DNA of 64,000 nt from Alnus glutinosa (taxonomy: Eukaryota; Streptophyta; Magnoliopsida; Fagales; Betulaceae): contig NC_084894.1 of NCBI RefSeq assembly GCF_958979055.1, positions 26,186,116-26,250,115 of the forward strand. The letters are read 5' to 3'. The notes beneath the pieces are model-generated. The model did no database searches. It saw only the letters and a list, made by a program, of their open reading frames with translations, and was not told the origin of the DNA. Both the position numbers and the translations under genes were made by a program. How positions within the stretch are numbered: position 1 is the stretch's first letter; each line of letters starts with the position of its first letter. Shown piece after piece: positions 23,631 to 34,625 of the stretch.

Positions 23631-23876
23631 GTGAGAGGGAGAAAGTGGCCGGCACAAAAAGAAGCTGAGGTTGGCGGGAAATGCTACCTTGTACACTGAG
23701 ATCCCACCCCCATCCCACTCCTCCTACGTGGACAGCCTTTTCTCCCTTATTTTATTGCTTAAATAAAAACCAAACCAAAAAAGTAAAAAGAGGTAAATGG
23801 GCGGACAAACTGAAGAAAAAGAAAACAAAATTCAAAATTTTGTCCTCTCCTCTAACTCTTTCTCTCTCTAAATTTA

Positions 23877-23917
<41 letters not shown>

Positions 23918-24209
23918 CGGCACTCCCTCTTCCCGGCCGGTCAGCCGTCCTTCACCGGATTCCGTCTCTCTCTCTCTCCGGCACTCCCTCTTCCCGGCCG
24001 GTCGGCCGTCCTTCACCGGATTCCGTCTCCACCGGTCGGCCGTCCTTCTTCATCGGATTCCGTCTCCACCGGCCGTCATCTCTCTCTCTCTCTCTCTAGA
24101 GCCGTTCCTTTTTACCGGCGAGGACCTTTCTCCACCGGCGAGGCCCTTTCCCCCAACAGAAGAGAGCAGCAAATCTCTGAATGAAGATATTTTTTTTTCC
24201 CTTTTTTTT

Positions 24210-24320
24210 TTTTTAACAGAAGGCACGACCTTCTTCTTCGTCTTTTTTTTTTTTTTAATTTTTTTTTTCTCTTTTCTGTTTTTCTTAACAGAAGGCACGA
24301 CACGACCTTCTTCTTCCTCC

Positions 24321-24357
<37 letters not shown>

Positions 24358-24508
24358 CCTGTTTTCCTCTCTTTTCTTTTTTTTTTTTTTTTTTTTTTTT
24401 GGCCTTTTCTGTTTTTTTAACAGAAGGCACGACCTTCTTCAATCCTTTTTTTTTTTTTTGGTCTGTTTTTTAACAGAAGTACGACCTTCTTCTTCCAATT
24501 TTTTTTTT

Positions 24509-24542
<34 letters not shown>

Positions 24543-24589
24543 CTGTTTTTTAACAGAAGCACGACCTTCTTCTTCCAATTTTTTTTTTT

Positions 24590-24639
<50 letters not shown>

Positions 24640-24662
24640 GTAGGCACGACCTTCTTCTTTTG
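24210..24662 (+). repeat. Array of hairpin units, left side of the fold-back element
   Basis: Six units of about 60-85 bp, each a long T tract followed by TTAACAGAAGGCACGACCTT and CTTCTTC. Each contains AGAAGG-CACGA-CCTTCT, a six-base inverted repeat with a five-base loop; later units carry small losses in the first arm (AGAAGT, AGAAGC). The T tracts reach 30-40 bases, so unit lengths may be affected by sequencing error. Confidence 0.8.
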
Positions 24663-25837
24663 GATTATCTGAGATTTGCATATTTTCTTGGCAGCGCAAT
24701 CTTTTATGTTTTTATTATATTGAATTTGTTGTCTTTTAACATTTGAGTTGCCGGTTTAACGATAAGAAATACAGAACTTGTCTCTGTGATGGTATGTGAT
24801 TTTGGCAGGTTTGATTGCAATGCAAACTTCATATCAATAGAACTTGAATGGCAGGAATACAACAATGAATTATTCTTTAAATTGAATGTCTTGAATACAA
24901 AGTTGGTACTAATCATAGAAAACTCTAGCAGCATAGTCTCTTAAACATTAACGTGGGAGCATGGTGGAGGAAGTGCTTGCTCTGGGCCAAATAGCATGCC
25001 CAACTCTGTTTCGCCCACCACTTTTTCAAGCTCTCTAGCCAACTCTGTTTCGTACAACTTCATGCACATCCCGCTAACGAAGAAATACTCATAAATGGCT
25101 AATTTCCATTTGTTGCAATATCCAGAATTGGCCAAACTTGCACTGTTTTCCAATGGCTACTAAAATAACCAAAGAGAAATTTATTATAAAATCTAGTTTC
25201 GAAACAAACAGACCAAAATGTAGAGAGCTTTAACAAAATAAACTGTCTTCCAAACCATTATTCAAAGTCTCTCAACGCATGCACCCATGAGATCTCTGGA
25301 CATCTAAATTCAACCATAGCCATTATTTTCTCACAGTTTCAGACATCTAAATTCTCAGTGGCAATATTATAATTAGTTTAGAACGTACATTTGCATGCTG
25401 TTTCCTCAGTTCTACAAGCCCATGCAAGTTTCCCTTCACACACAGATTACAGATACATTTCCTTCTTGATCTTTCTTTTCTTCTACTCATGCTGCGTAAT
25501 GCTATAGACTAGCGGTACGTAAAACTTCAACCAAGGAATCACGTAGGATAAGGGAGCTAGAAAACCCTCTGTTCTCCCCTGTTTTATAGTGTGCAAACAG
25601 AGGACCATTTCTTAGCTTCCCAGGCAATGCTTTAGGATCCACCAGTCTTCTACTATATACCACTTCTAGCAACTAAGCACGAAAGGCAAACACATCATAG
25701 CTGATTTTAGGACCCTTCTTGATGCCCAGAGAGTCAAAATGTATCACCCAACGCCAGCCTCTTTCATCTTCCACCCATGAACTAAATCAAACCCAGAACA
25801 AAGAAAATGTTTTTCTTTTATTTTTTTTTTAAAAAAA
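24663..25837 (-). other. Unique core of the fold-back element with possible captured gene pieces
   Basis: Two stretches on the minus strand look like real protein rather than chance. Bases 25,153-24,941 are a 70-codon frame starting MENSASLANSGYCNKWKLAI and ending in PPPCSHVNV. Bases 25,780-25,502 read WVEDERGWRWVIHFDS, LGIKKGPKISYDVFAFRA and, after one TAG, LLEVVYSRRLVDPKALPGKL and more, with one stop in about 90 codons. I do not recognise the family. They are not transposase-like. Captured host exons (as in Pack-MULEs) are the simplest reading, but an ancestral ORF of the element is possible. Confidence 0.45.
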
Positions 25838-26103
25838 AGGAAGAAGAAGGTCGTGCCTTCTGTTAAAAAAATAAAATAAAAAATAAAAAAATAAAAAAAA
25901 AAGAAGGAAGAAGAAGGTCGTGCCTTCAGTTAAAAAAACAGAAAAAAAAAGAGAGGAAGAAGAAGGTCGTGCCTTCTGTTAAAAAAACAGAAAAAAAAAA
26001 AAAAGAGTAAGAAGAAGGTCGTGACTTCTGTTAAAAAAACAGAAAAGGGCAAAAAAAATAAAAAGAGGAAGAAGAAGGTTGTGCTTCTGTTAAAAAAAAA
26101 GAA
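25838..26103 (-). repeat. Array of hairpin units, right side of the fold-back element
   Basis: Five units in inverted orientation to the left array, each GAAGAAGGTCGTGCCTTCTG followed by TTAAAAAA and an A-rich spacer; two have base changes in the hairpin (GTGACTTCTG, GTTGTGCTTCTG). Spacing is about 50-65 bp. Confidence 0.8.
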
Positions 26104-26453
26104 GGGAAATGCTACCTTGCCGGTGGAGAAAGGTCCCTGCCGGTGAAGAGGAATGGTTGGCTGGGGAGAGGAGAGAGAGTGTTTCTCGCCGGTGAAGTAC
26201 GGACGAGAGAGAGAAAGATGCCGGCCGGTGGAGACGGAATCCGGTGAAGAAGGATGGCCGACCGGCCGGGAAGAGGGAGTGCCGGAGAGAGAGAGAGAGA
26301 GAGAGACGGAATCCGATGAAGAAGGACGGCCGACCGGTGGAGACGGAATCCGGTGAAGGACGGCCGACCGGCCGGGAAGAAGGAGTGCCGGAGAGAGAGA
26401 GAGAGACGGAATCCGGTGAAGGACGGCTGACCGGCCGGGAAGAGGGAGTGCCG

Positions 26454-26455
<2 letters not shown>

Positions 26456-26548
<93 letters not shown>
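26456..26548. repeat. (GA)n microsatellite
   Basis: About 45 GA dinucleotides in the right arm of the fold-back element. The matching (CT)n in the left arm (23,879-23,911) is about three times shorter, so the two arms have evolved independently by slippage. Confidence 0.95.
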
Positions 26549-26552
<4 letters not shown>

Positions 26553-26852
26553 TAAATTTAGAGAGAGAAAGAGTTAGAGGAGAGGACAAAATTTTGAATT
26601 TTGTTTTCTTTTTCTTCAGTTTGTCCGCCCATTTACCTCTTTTTACTTTTTTGGTTTGGTTTTTATTTAAGCAATAAAATAAGAGAGAAAAGGTTGTCCA
26701 CGTAGGAGGGGTGGGATGGGGGTGGGATCTCAGTGTACAAGGTAGCATTTCCCTATCTCTGCTTTTCGAATGCACCACTTGCAATGGCGACCTTAGAGAC
26801 AGAATCAATATAAATTTATTGATCAAAATATTCAGCTGACAACTTTGAAAAC

Positions 26853-27721
26853 TGTTGGGATAATCCCGCTTGGCTTGGTCCATTTCGAAAGTTTCAAGCC
26901 TAAAAGCCTATATTGGCTCACTTGTGGTTGCGGGCCCGTGGCTCATTGGATATGGACCTACAAGTACGGATACCTAGAAGCCCGGGGAAGACATTGCCAC
27001 GGGATCGGCGCAATGGACAGGGATTCATTATACGCGATCTTGGGTATTTCGGGCCACTCCCAATCCCTGTAAATTTAGGGACTAAAACTGATCTCGGATT
27101 TGTTGTTGGAAATCTCGTTTTGAGACTGTGTCGATCTAGAAGGTAAAGAATTCCGGATCAATGAGAGAGTTTGACGGCGCTCCTAAGTCACAACAGAGAG
27201 AAAATGAAACCCTAATGCAGTAAAGACTCTCATCACTCAACCTATAAATAGGTTTATACCTCAGGTATGAAAGAGGGGACTGAATTTATTGTGTTAGAGC
27301 ATATTTCTCACTAAAACACTGACTTAGGCATCGGAGGGAAGAACGCTGGTCAACCCCCGGCGTATTCTCTTGGCATTGTTTGTTTTGCGGCAATCAGAAG
27401 ACGTGAAAAATAGGAAAGGACATGTTGTCAAGGCCATACTGGAAATTGTACCAACAAAAACTTTCCGACAATGCGGAAGAACTGTAACGACCCACCCTAA
27501 TGACACACTATATATTGTCCGCTTTTGGCTCTTCCGAATCAGACTTCCCAGGAGGTCACCTATCCTGGTTCTACTCTTGCAGAAACACGCTTAACTGCAT
27601 AGTTATGATAGGTTCATAGTCATTATGGCTTTAAAATGAATTGTATCAAGAAAGATGCGTTTATACATATAAGCACATCTCCATTCCTAGGCGATGTGAG
27701 ACGTCACAAGAACCCAAATCA
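26853..27721 (+). mobile_element. Probable solo LTR fossil, itself hit by a Cassandra-type LTR
   Basis: This block interrupts a sequence that is continuous at 56,160-56,190. It starts TGTTGGGATAATCC, ends AACCCAAATCA, and carries a TATA-like CTATAAATAGG near 27,240, as expected of an LTR. No partner LTR, primer site or polyprotein is in the window. A target duplication was not visible, so the borders are approximate and the family unassigned. Confidence 0.4.
27483..27708 (-). mobile_element. Solo LTR of a Cassandra-type TRIM carrying 5S rRNA sequence
   Basis: A 226 bp block with TG...CA-type ends (TGTAACGACC on the plus strand, GACGTCACA at the other end) between perfect 5 bp target duplications AGAAC (27,478-27,482 and 27,709-27,713). 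On the minus strand it contains GCAGTTAAGCGTG, AGAGTAGAACCAGGAT and GGTGACCTCCTGGGAAGTC (27,598-27,542), which is the 3' half of plant 5S rRNA including internal polymerase III promoter boxes. Known: Cassandra elements are terminal-repeat retrotransposons in miniature with 5S sequence in the LTR. Only one LTR is present, so it is a solo LTR fossil. Confidence 0.85.
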
Positions 27722-28706
27722 TTGGTAGGCCTCCTAGTTTTTTCCCGATTCTCCTACGCCTTAGACAAGCTTGCCAATTTCCAATGGCTTCCTTGACATC
27801 TCGAACACTTATTGGTGTTAAATGCACATTGATTTCAACTAGCCTATAACTCGCGCTATATGCGTATTTTTCTTTATAATTTTATTTTAAAAATATTTTT
27901 GCAAAAATGTCTTAGAAAAGAATAATAATAAAAAAGGATAATGAATAATTTAAAAAAAAATAATAAAAAAAATAAAGGAAAGAAAGAAAAGAAAGGTTAT
28001 AAATTCAAACGGTTGATTTTCACCCTACGGTGATGGTTGGGTGACCAAATTAAACTGATCACATTAATTAAACAACAAAAGTAGTCATAAAATGTTACTT
28101 GTCACAGATTTAGCCATTTTAAAACTATTTCATATATTAAATTTTAGTTTTTTTTTCAAGCCATTTTTTTTAACCATTGTTAGTGAAATTTTTGCACATG
28201 TATTGAACGTATATGAACCAAAGTATAAAAAATAATTGCTGAAAAGTTTGGTCTATTTAACAATTTTAGCCACCTTAAAGCCATTTAAAATGTTAAATTT
28301 TGGTTATTGGGGAGGTCATATATTTACTTTATACTATTTAATAATTTTTTTTTTCTTTAGTGTTGACGCCATTAATGTTATTGGAATATTTGGGTTTAAG
28401 AAGGTTATTTTTGCTTTCAGCTTAACCATTCCTCTTACAATAATTCTCAACACTTCTTTTTAATGAATACATTATAATTTAATTTAAAAAATATTTTATG
28501 AAAACGTCTTAGAAAAAAATAGTAATAGTAAAAAATATAAATAATAATAATAAAAAAAGAAAGGTTATAGAGTAATTCATTAAATTCAAACAACTGTTGA
28601 TTTCTGCCTTGTGGTGATGGTTGGATGGATCAAATTAAACCAACATTAAATAATTAAAAACAGTCATAAAAATGTTACTTGTCATAGATTTAGCCACCCT
28701 AAAACC

Positions 28707-28753
<47 letters not shown>

Positions 28754-29100
28754 CTTTTGACTAATTTTCAGCATACTTTTTATTAACCATTGTTAGTGAA
28801 AATTTTGCATAGCTATTGAAAGTATATGCACCCAAGTATGACATTGCTGAAATGTTTTGGCCAATTTAACAATTTTAGCCACCCTAAAACTATTTAAAAT
28901 GTTAAATTTTGGTTATTAGGAAGGTAATAAAAATTTTAGTGCATTATTTAACAATTTTTTCTTTAGTGTTGATGCTTATTATTGTTATTGGAATATTTAG
29001 GATTTAAAAGGTCCATTTAGCTTCCAATTTAACTACTCATGCTTCTTTTCGGTAACTACATAATTTAATTTAAAAAACTTTGATTGTTATTCATTTATGA

Positions 29101-30750
29101 AAAATGTAGAACTGGCGATCTTATTGTATAAGTGATAAAGTCTTTTGTTGTAAGCTCTTTGACGAGAGTTCTAAAATTCATCGGTCTTATTTTTTGGGGA
29201 GTAAGACGGAGAGGCGTACTGTGAAATTAATTACTTGTTAATTAATATTTTGGGGCGTTACAATATATAATATATAGTATATGACTATATAGAAGGCCAA
29301 TACAATTTTAAATATATCACTTGTCGCAATTTTAAGTTATACTCTCGAAGGCTTCTACTATTTTATATATATAATAGACCATTTTCTTTTATCTTGACCA
29401 TTTTCTCTTTGTTTTCCTCTAGATTTCCACGGGAACAAACCTAGCTTCCATAATCTTCCATTGATCTTTCTTCAAAAAGTTCCAACACATCCAAGGTATA
29501 AAAGAAAAGATTTTTTTTTTTTTTTTGACATGTCCACACAAGAAGGTACGTATAAAAGAAAAGATAGGAGCTTATATTTGCCTAATATCGTAGAAATTAA
29601 GAGATCGAACTAGAGAGATTGCTTGGTAAGGAGGTAGGTGGCGCAACCCCAAGCTGAGTCTTACGTACCAAGATTGCAAGAAACTTCAAAATCAACTCCC
29701 ATAAATATCTTTAGTTTTTTTCCTACTTATTCAGCTTTTGCTATTTTTTTTTTTTTTGAAGAAAGCTTTTGCTATATATATATTCAGTTCGCCTAGCTAC
29801 TTGAGAGAGAAAGAGCAACAGTAGTAGAGGTTTCTTAACTATTCATCCATTATCTGTCCTCATGAAAATAGCTAAAACTAGAGCATGCGCGCAACCGCCT
29901 TTAAAACGACTGCTGGATAGAAACATTTTGTTTTGCGTACGTTCTTATTAAGAACACGGTTGAGAAAGCTACCAGCTGCCAACAATATCGCTAGCTTCAT
30001 GCTTCATTAATTAATCTTCATGGACTTTTCATTTTCAAACTACGAAAATATGAATTACCTCTCATTCGATCTATTGGATATCTGCAGTAATTAAGCATTC
30101 TATTTGTTCATGTTTAATGTTCAATTCACTAATAAAAGCTTCCTAATTATGAATAAAAATTTAAATATTAAAGTTGCTGATAAATCACCATTAATTGTCA
30201 CATATTCTTAAGTTTAAGTGATAATTTAACATGATATTAGAGCCGAGATCATGTGTACGTCGTTCAAATCTTGACTCTACACTTTATTTTTTATTTTCTA
30301 TTAAAATATTTTACGTATTATTTAACTCCACGTGTGAAAGAAATGTTAAATGACGTATTAATTAAATAATTAAATTCATTCCATCTTATATTAAAATGAA
30401 AGTTGTTTCTAATCATGGAATGTAGGTCAAAATCAGTACTTCTGCTTCATTTTAAGAACTATAACATCATAGGAATATATTATTTTGTAGGAAGGAAAAT
30501 CTTTGACTTGAACAGAACGTATGTCAAAGGAAAATATTGATCGTCTTTGAACCCACTCTAAAGTTTTTTCTAACAACTGGCCCTTCTAATTCTCGTCTTA
30601 ACTTGCTGAGTTAATCTCCATCACTGGCCTACTCGACCAAACCTTTTCTCGCACCTATATAATTACCACAAGGATAGCATCGAGGAATACACAGTTTACA
30701 CTCCAGTACAAGAACACGTACACTCAAGGAGAAATAACAAAGAGAAAGAG
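29101..30750. promoter_or_regulatory. Spacer and promoter of the laccase gene
   Basis: No gene in 29,101-30,600. A likely TATA box, CCTATATAATT, lies at about 30,654-30,664, some 90 bases before the ATG. Just upstream ACCAAACC (30,636-30,643) resembles the AC elements bound by MYB factors in lignin-gene promoters; that link is suggestive only. Bases 30,215-30,330 carry a common repeat with TTTAACATGATATTAGAGC. Confidence 0.45.
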
Positions 30751-33418
30751 ATGAAAATGGGTGTTTTTCTTCTTTCATCGCCGCCAGCATTTCCGGGAGG
30801 CTTTCTATTCTTATTCATTACACTGTGTCTCATCCCTGAGCTTGCACTTGCAGGCATAACCAGGCACTACAAGTTTGATGTATGTTTCTGCATTATTTTC
30901 TTTTTTTTTTTCATTTTCTTTTTTTCTTTCTGTTAACAGTTCTGAATTATTTTCTGTAGATCGCATTGCAAAATGTAACACGACTGTGCCACAGCAAGAG
31001 CATTGTGACAGTAAACGGCCAGTTTCCTGGGCCTCGCATTGTTGCTAGGGAGGGTGACCGCCTTCTTATCAAGGTGGTCAACCATGTCCACAACAATATC
31101 TCCATCCACTGGTAACATTCTTCCTTGTTTAAATTTAACAAATTCATCTATTTTTATTAGATCTTCACTTAATTATTTTAAAAGCTTAAATTCAAGAGAA
31201 TGATCAAACTTGTGATCTAAATGCGATAATGGAATTTTCTTTGAAACAGGCATGGCATTCGACAGGTTCAAACAGGGTGGGCTGATGGGCCAGCATATGT
31301 AACACAATGTCCCATACAAACAAGCCAGAGCTATGTGTACAACTTCACCATTGCAGGCCAAAGAGGCACTCTTTTCTGGCATGCCCACATATCATGGCTA
31401 AGATCAACCGTCTATGGTCCTCTTATCATTCTCCCCAAGCGTGGCGTTCCTTACCCATTTGCCAAACCCTACAAGGAAGCTGTTCCCATCATCTTCGGTA
31501 CTCTCAACTATATGATTAGCTACATGCACGTAGTTAATTTAGTCTTCTATAATTTCCCTTTGATTATATATTCATATATTAATACAATTAAACTTCAATT
31601 CAAAAAAACATTCAGGAGAGTGGTGGAATGTGGATGCTGAGGTAGTAATTAGCCAGGCCCTGCAAACTGGCGGCGGCCCTAATGTCTCTGATGCCTATAC
31701 AATTAATGGACTTCCAGGGCCGCTCTATAACTGTTCCGCCAAAGGTAAACTTCTGGAATATTTTCGACAGACATTGTATTCATAATTAATTCTCGGACAG
31801 AAATTTCTAATAAACTAGTCTATAAAAAATTTTCTATAACACACATGTAAAAATTATATGTCCTTTAAGCATGTAAGAATCACATGCATGCTTTTTTATT
31901 AATGCTATTAAAAAAAACATGTTAATAAACAAACATGTGAGAAGTACGTACTATTAAAATAATATGTGTTTCTCACATGTTAAAGAACATATGTCAATCT
32001 TAAATATTATTTGTGAGAAATTTTTGACCTTAATTCTCCTCGTATATATTTTGACAGACGTTCAGGTTGAAAGTGAAGCCTGGTAAGACTTATCTTCTCC
32101 GCCTAATCAACGCGGCACTCAATGACGAGCTTTTCTTCAGCATTGCAAACCACAGCCTCACTGTTGTTGAAGCCGATGCTGTTTATGTCAAACCCTTTGA
32201 GACCAACACAGTTCTCAGAGCCCCGGGACAGACCACAAATGTTGTTCTAAACACCCAAGCCGAATTCCCAAACGCCACATTCTTCATGACCGCTAGACCA
32301 TATGTGACTGGCCTAGGCACTTTCGACAACTCCACTGTCGCAGGTATCCTAGAATATGAATCTCCACCCAAACCCCTTTATTCAGCTGCCTCCATTAGAA
32401 AGCTTCCACTCTTCAAACCCGTTCTTCCTCCTCTAAACGACACTTCCTTTGCTACAAATTTCACGAACAAACTCCGTAGCTTAGCAAGTGCTCAATTCCC
32501 AGCAAATGTCCCTCAAAGAGTCGACAGGCGCTTCTTCTTTACAATAGGTCTTGGAACAGTCCCCTGCTCACGTAACCAAACATGCCTAGGGCCTAATGGA
32601 ACAATGTTCGCAGCTTCTGTCAATAACATATCTTTTGCACTCCCATCCACAGCCCTCCTCCAAGCCCACTTCTTTGGGCAATCCAATGGGGTTTACTCTC
32701 CTGACTTTCCAAGCAGTCCCATCTTTCCCTTTAACTACACGGGCACCCCACCAAACAACACTATGGCGAGCAATGGGACAAAGCTAGCAGTGTTGCCTTT
32801 TAACACTAGCGTGGAGCTTGTCATGCAGGACACAAGCATTCTTGGCGCTGAGAGCCACCCTCTCCACCTGCATGGCTTTAATTTCTTTGTTGTCGGGCAA
32901 GGTTTTGGGAACTTTGATCCGAATAACGACCCTGCAAACTTCAATCTTGTTGACCCTGTTGAAAGAAACACTGTGGGTATTCCTTCAGGTGGTTGGGTGG
33001 CTATCCGATTTCTAGCAGATAATCCAGGTGAGTAAGGAAGAGCAGCATAATATCATTATACAGTTAGTTAATTAACTTCATTCCATTTTATTGTTTATTA
33101 ATCTATAATATTCGACTTATGTTACATTCGATAATTGGTGAAATTATTGAGAGTGCAGTTGACGACAAGTCTCTAATATTTGAATTGGCAGCAGCTCAAA
33201 TTTTTTGTTTAATTATTTTATCAATTAAGGACTGTCATAACAATTTGTAATATTCGAATTAATATGATGAAAATTATGTGGCAACAGGGGTTTGGTTCAT
33301 GCATTGCCACCTGGAGATCCACACCAGCTGGGGTTTGAGGATGGCTTGGGTGGTCCTAGATGGAAAGCTTCCCAATCAGAAGCTGCTTCCTCCGCCGGCA
33401 GATCTTCCCAAGTGCTGA
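30751..33418 (+). pseudogene. LAC17: Laccase, LAC17-like, six exons, frame broken at exon 4/5
   Basis: Exons read at 30751-30879, 30960-31111, 31250-31497, 31616-31744, 32058-33027 and 33288-33418. Laccases are secreted blue multicopper oxidases; LAC17 helps polymerise monolignols in the cell wall. Seen: signal peptide ending near LALAG, and copper motifs [25 protein letters not shown] and [12 protein letters not shown], ending in PPPADLPKC. Text matches LAC17 most closely ([44 protein letters not shown]). Exon 4 ends one base into a codon (AAA G), but exon 5 starts with a full codon (ACG TTC AGG), so two bases are missing where relatives have GAC ACG TTC. Reading on as written reaches a stop within ten codons, and no other AG acceptor rescues the frame. 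It is either a recent pseudogene, a sequencing error or an unusual splice. All other exons are sound. Confidence 0.85.
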
Positions 33419-34625
33419 TCTTTGACTCACTTCTTCTTTCACTCCGACCAGAAGAAATTGTGCCATTTTTTTTAGACCCATTCTAAATTGTTTAATTTGG
33501 CTCTTCTTTCGGCACTTGACATGGGCTGATTGTATTCAATAATTACTTAGTGGAGCTAGCTTGGGAAAGATAAAAGAGTGGACAATTTTTGTAACGTTCA
33601 GATTTCTAATGTCAATCCGGAAGACCTTAATGATATAATTTTCAAGAGTACATAATTACTCTTCTCCAATTTCTTTTGAAATTGTTGGCTCACTTGCTAC
33701 ACGTGTAACATTTTCTCTCGGAATTAATGGGAATCTTACTAGGTGAGCTGCTGATCATGAACTATCTATAAGTGTACTTTGCACTTCACACGTACGCATC
33801 ATCGCAGTATGTCGCGCGTACACTTGCACGAGCCACATGCCTGTTAATTATTTGTGTGTGAAATCTGATTTAGTTTTTGAACCTTTACAACTGCACTTCT
33901 AATATTCATATTTTGGTTCCAATTTTAAATTAAGGTCGAGATGTTGAACCATATATACTCGTAACTTCATATGTATACCCCTATTATTAATTATGGGCTC
34001 CCCAATTGTGACATGGGCTTTAGCTACATGATCATATGTTTTATGAAATTTTACGATATATATGTTTGAATGCATGGTTTATGGCCGCCTTACCGTAATT
34101 CAGGCAAAGGCTTTATATTTGGTAATAGATTAAATAATTACCTTAGGCACCCTAGATTCACTGTATGATGTATAGATGCATCACATTGGATCCCTTTCAC
34201 CCAAGCATATGCCCCCAATCACCTAGTTATACATAAGGAAAGAGCATCTCCAGCTTACACACACACACAAAAAAAAAAAACAAAAAATAATGCATCACAT
34301 TGAAATTTACGCCTTTCGAACATTCCACCCAAAGGAAAGCAAGTAATAAGCACACAGTTGCATTTTATTCTGGCCCCTTTACCTTCGGCGTTTACCTTTG
34401 AAGATAAAAGGGGACCCTCATCACACGTACTTCCACTCTTTCTATTATAGTTTCTCTAAGACACCCTATTAACTTAAGTATCGATCAGAGGTTTCTCGGC
34501 GGCCAGTTCCCCCTCTATCCAACGTCACTTTGGTAGTTTTTCTTTTATTTTGTAGGAACTCCATCGCAGGTCTAGCCATCTATAAATATGCTTCAACATT
34601 TATATCTAATACAAGTTCCTTTTAC

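Larger units (their letters stand above)
23676..26753. mobile_element. Fold-back, Mutator-like element with long inverted arms and internal cargo
   Basis: The left terminus GGGAAATGCTACCTTGTACA and the right terminus TGTACAAGGTAGCATTTCCC are exact inverted copies. Similarity continues inward for about 500 bp on each side, through the AAAACCAAACCAAAAAAGTA stretch, a (CT/GA)n tract and repeated CCGGCCGG-rich units. Inside the arms are two inverted arrays of a hairpin unit (24,210-24,660 and 25,838-26,100) around a unique core (24,660-25,830) that contains protein-like fragments. No transposase was found, so it is non-autonomous. A second GGGAAATGCTACCTT terminus at 26,104 means the right arm alone could be a nested 650 bp element. 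Flanking nonamers (GAGGTTGGC, TATCTCTGC) do not match. Compared with 55,830-56,070, about 240 bp of flank is missing, so insertion went with a deletion or later rearrangement. Confidence 0.75.
26754..29100. repeat. Duplicated 5' flank of a receptor kinase, with internal tandem repeat and LTR insertions
   Basis: No gene. Bases 26,754-26,850 and 27,722-28,130 match 56,070-56,490, upstream of kinase copy 2. Two tandem units follow, 27,991-28,559 and 28,560 to about 29,070. Both start GAAAGGTTAT and share TAGCCACC, CATTGTTAGTGAAA and TTAAAATGTTAAATTTTGGT. The same pair recurs at about 56,360-57,156 and 57,157-57,690. An (AT)n tract lies at 28,713-28,750. Confidence 0.7.

Noticed and set aside
24050-24647. 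Lysine-rich minus frames
   Set aside because: They are translated poly-A/poly-T tracts within the hairpin arrays.
25930-26883. 317-codon minus frame rich in serine and leucine
   Set aside because: It is a translation of the (GA)n/(CT)n tract and arms of the fold-back element; low complexity, no domain.
27542-27598. 5S rRNA gene
   Set aside because: Only the 3' half is present and it lies inside a 226 bp LTR with target repeats, so it is part of a Cassandra-type element.
32050-32060. GT-AC intron as a rescue for the laccase frame
   Set aside because: Ending the intron at AC would restore the frame, but the donor (GTAAAC) is not U12-like and such U2 introns are very rare; kept only as a remote possibility.
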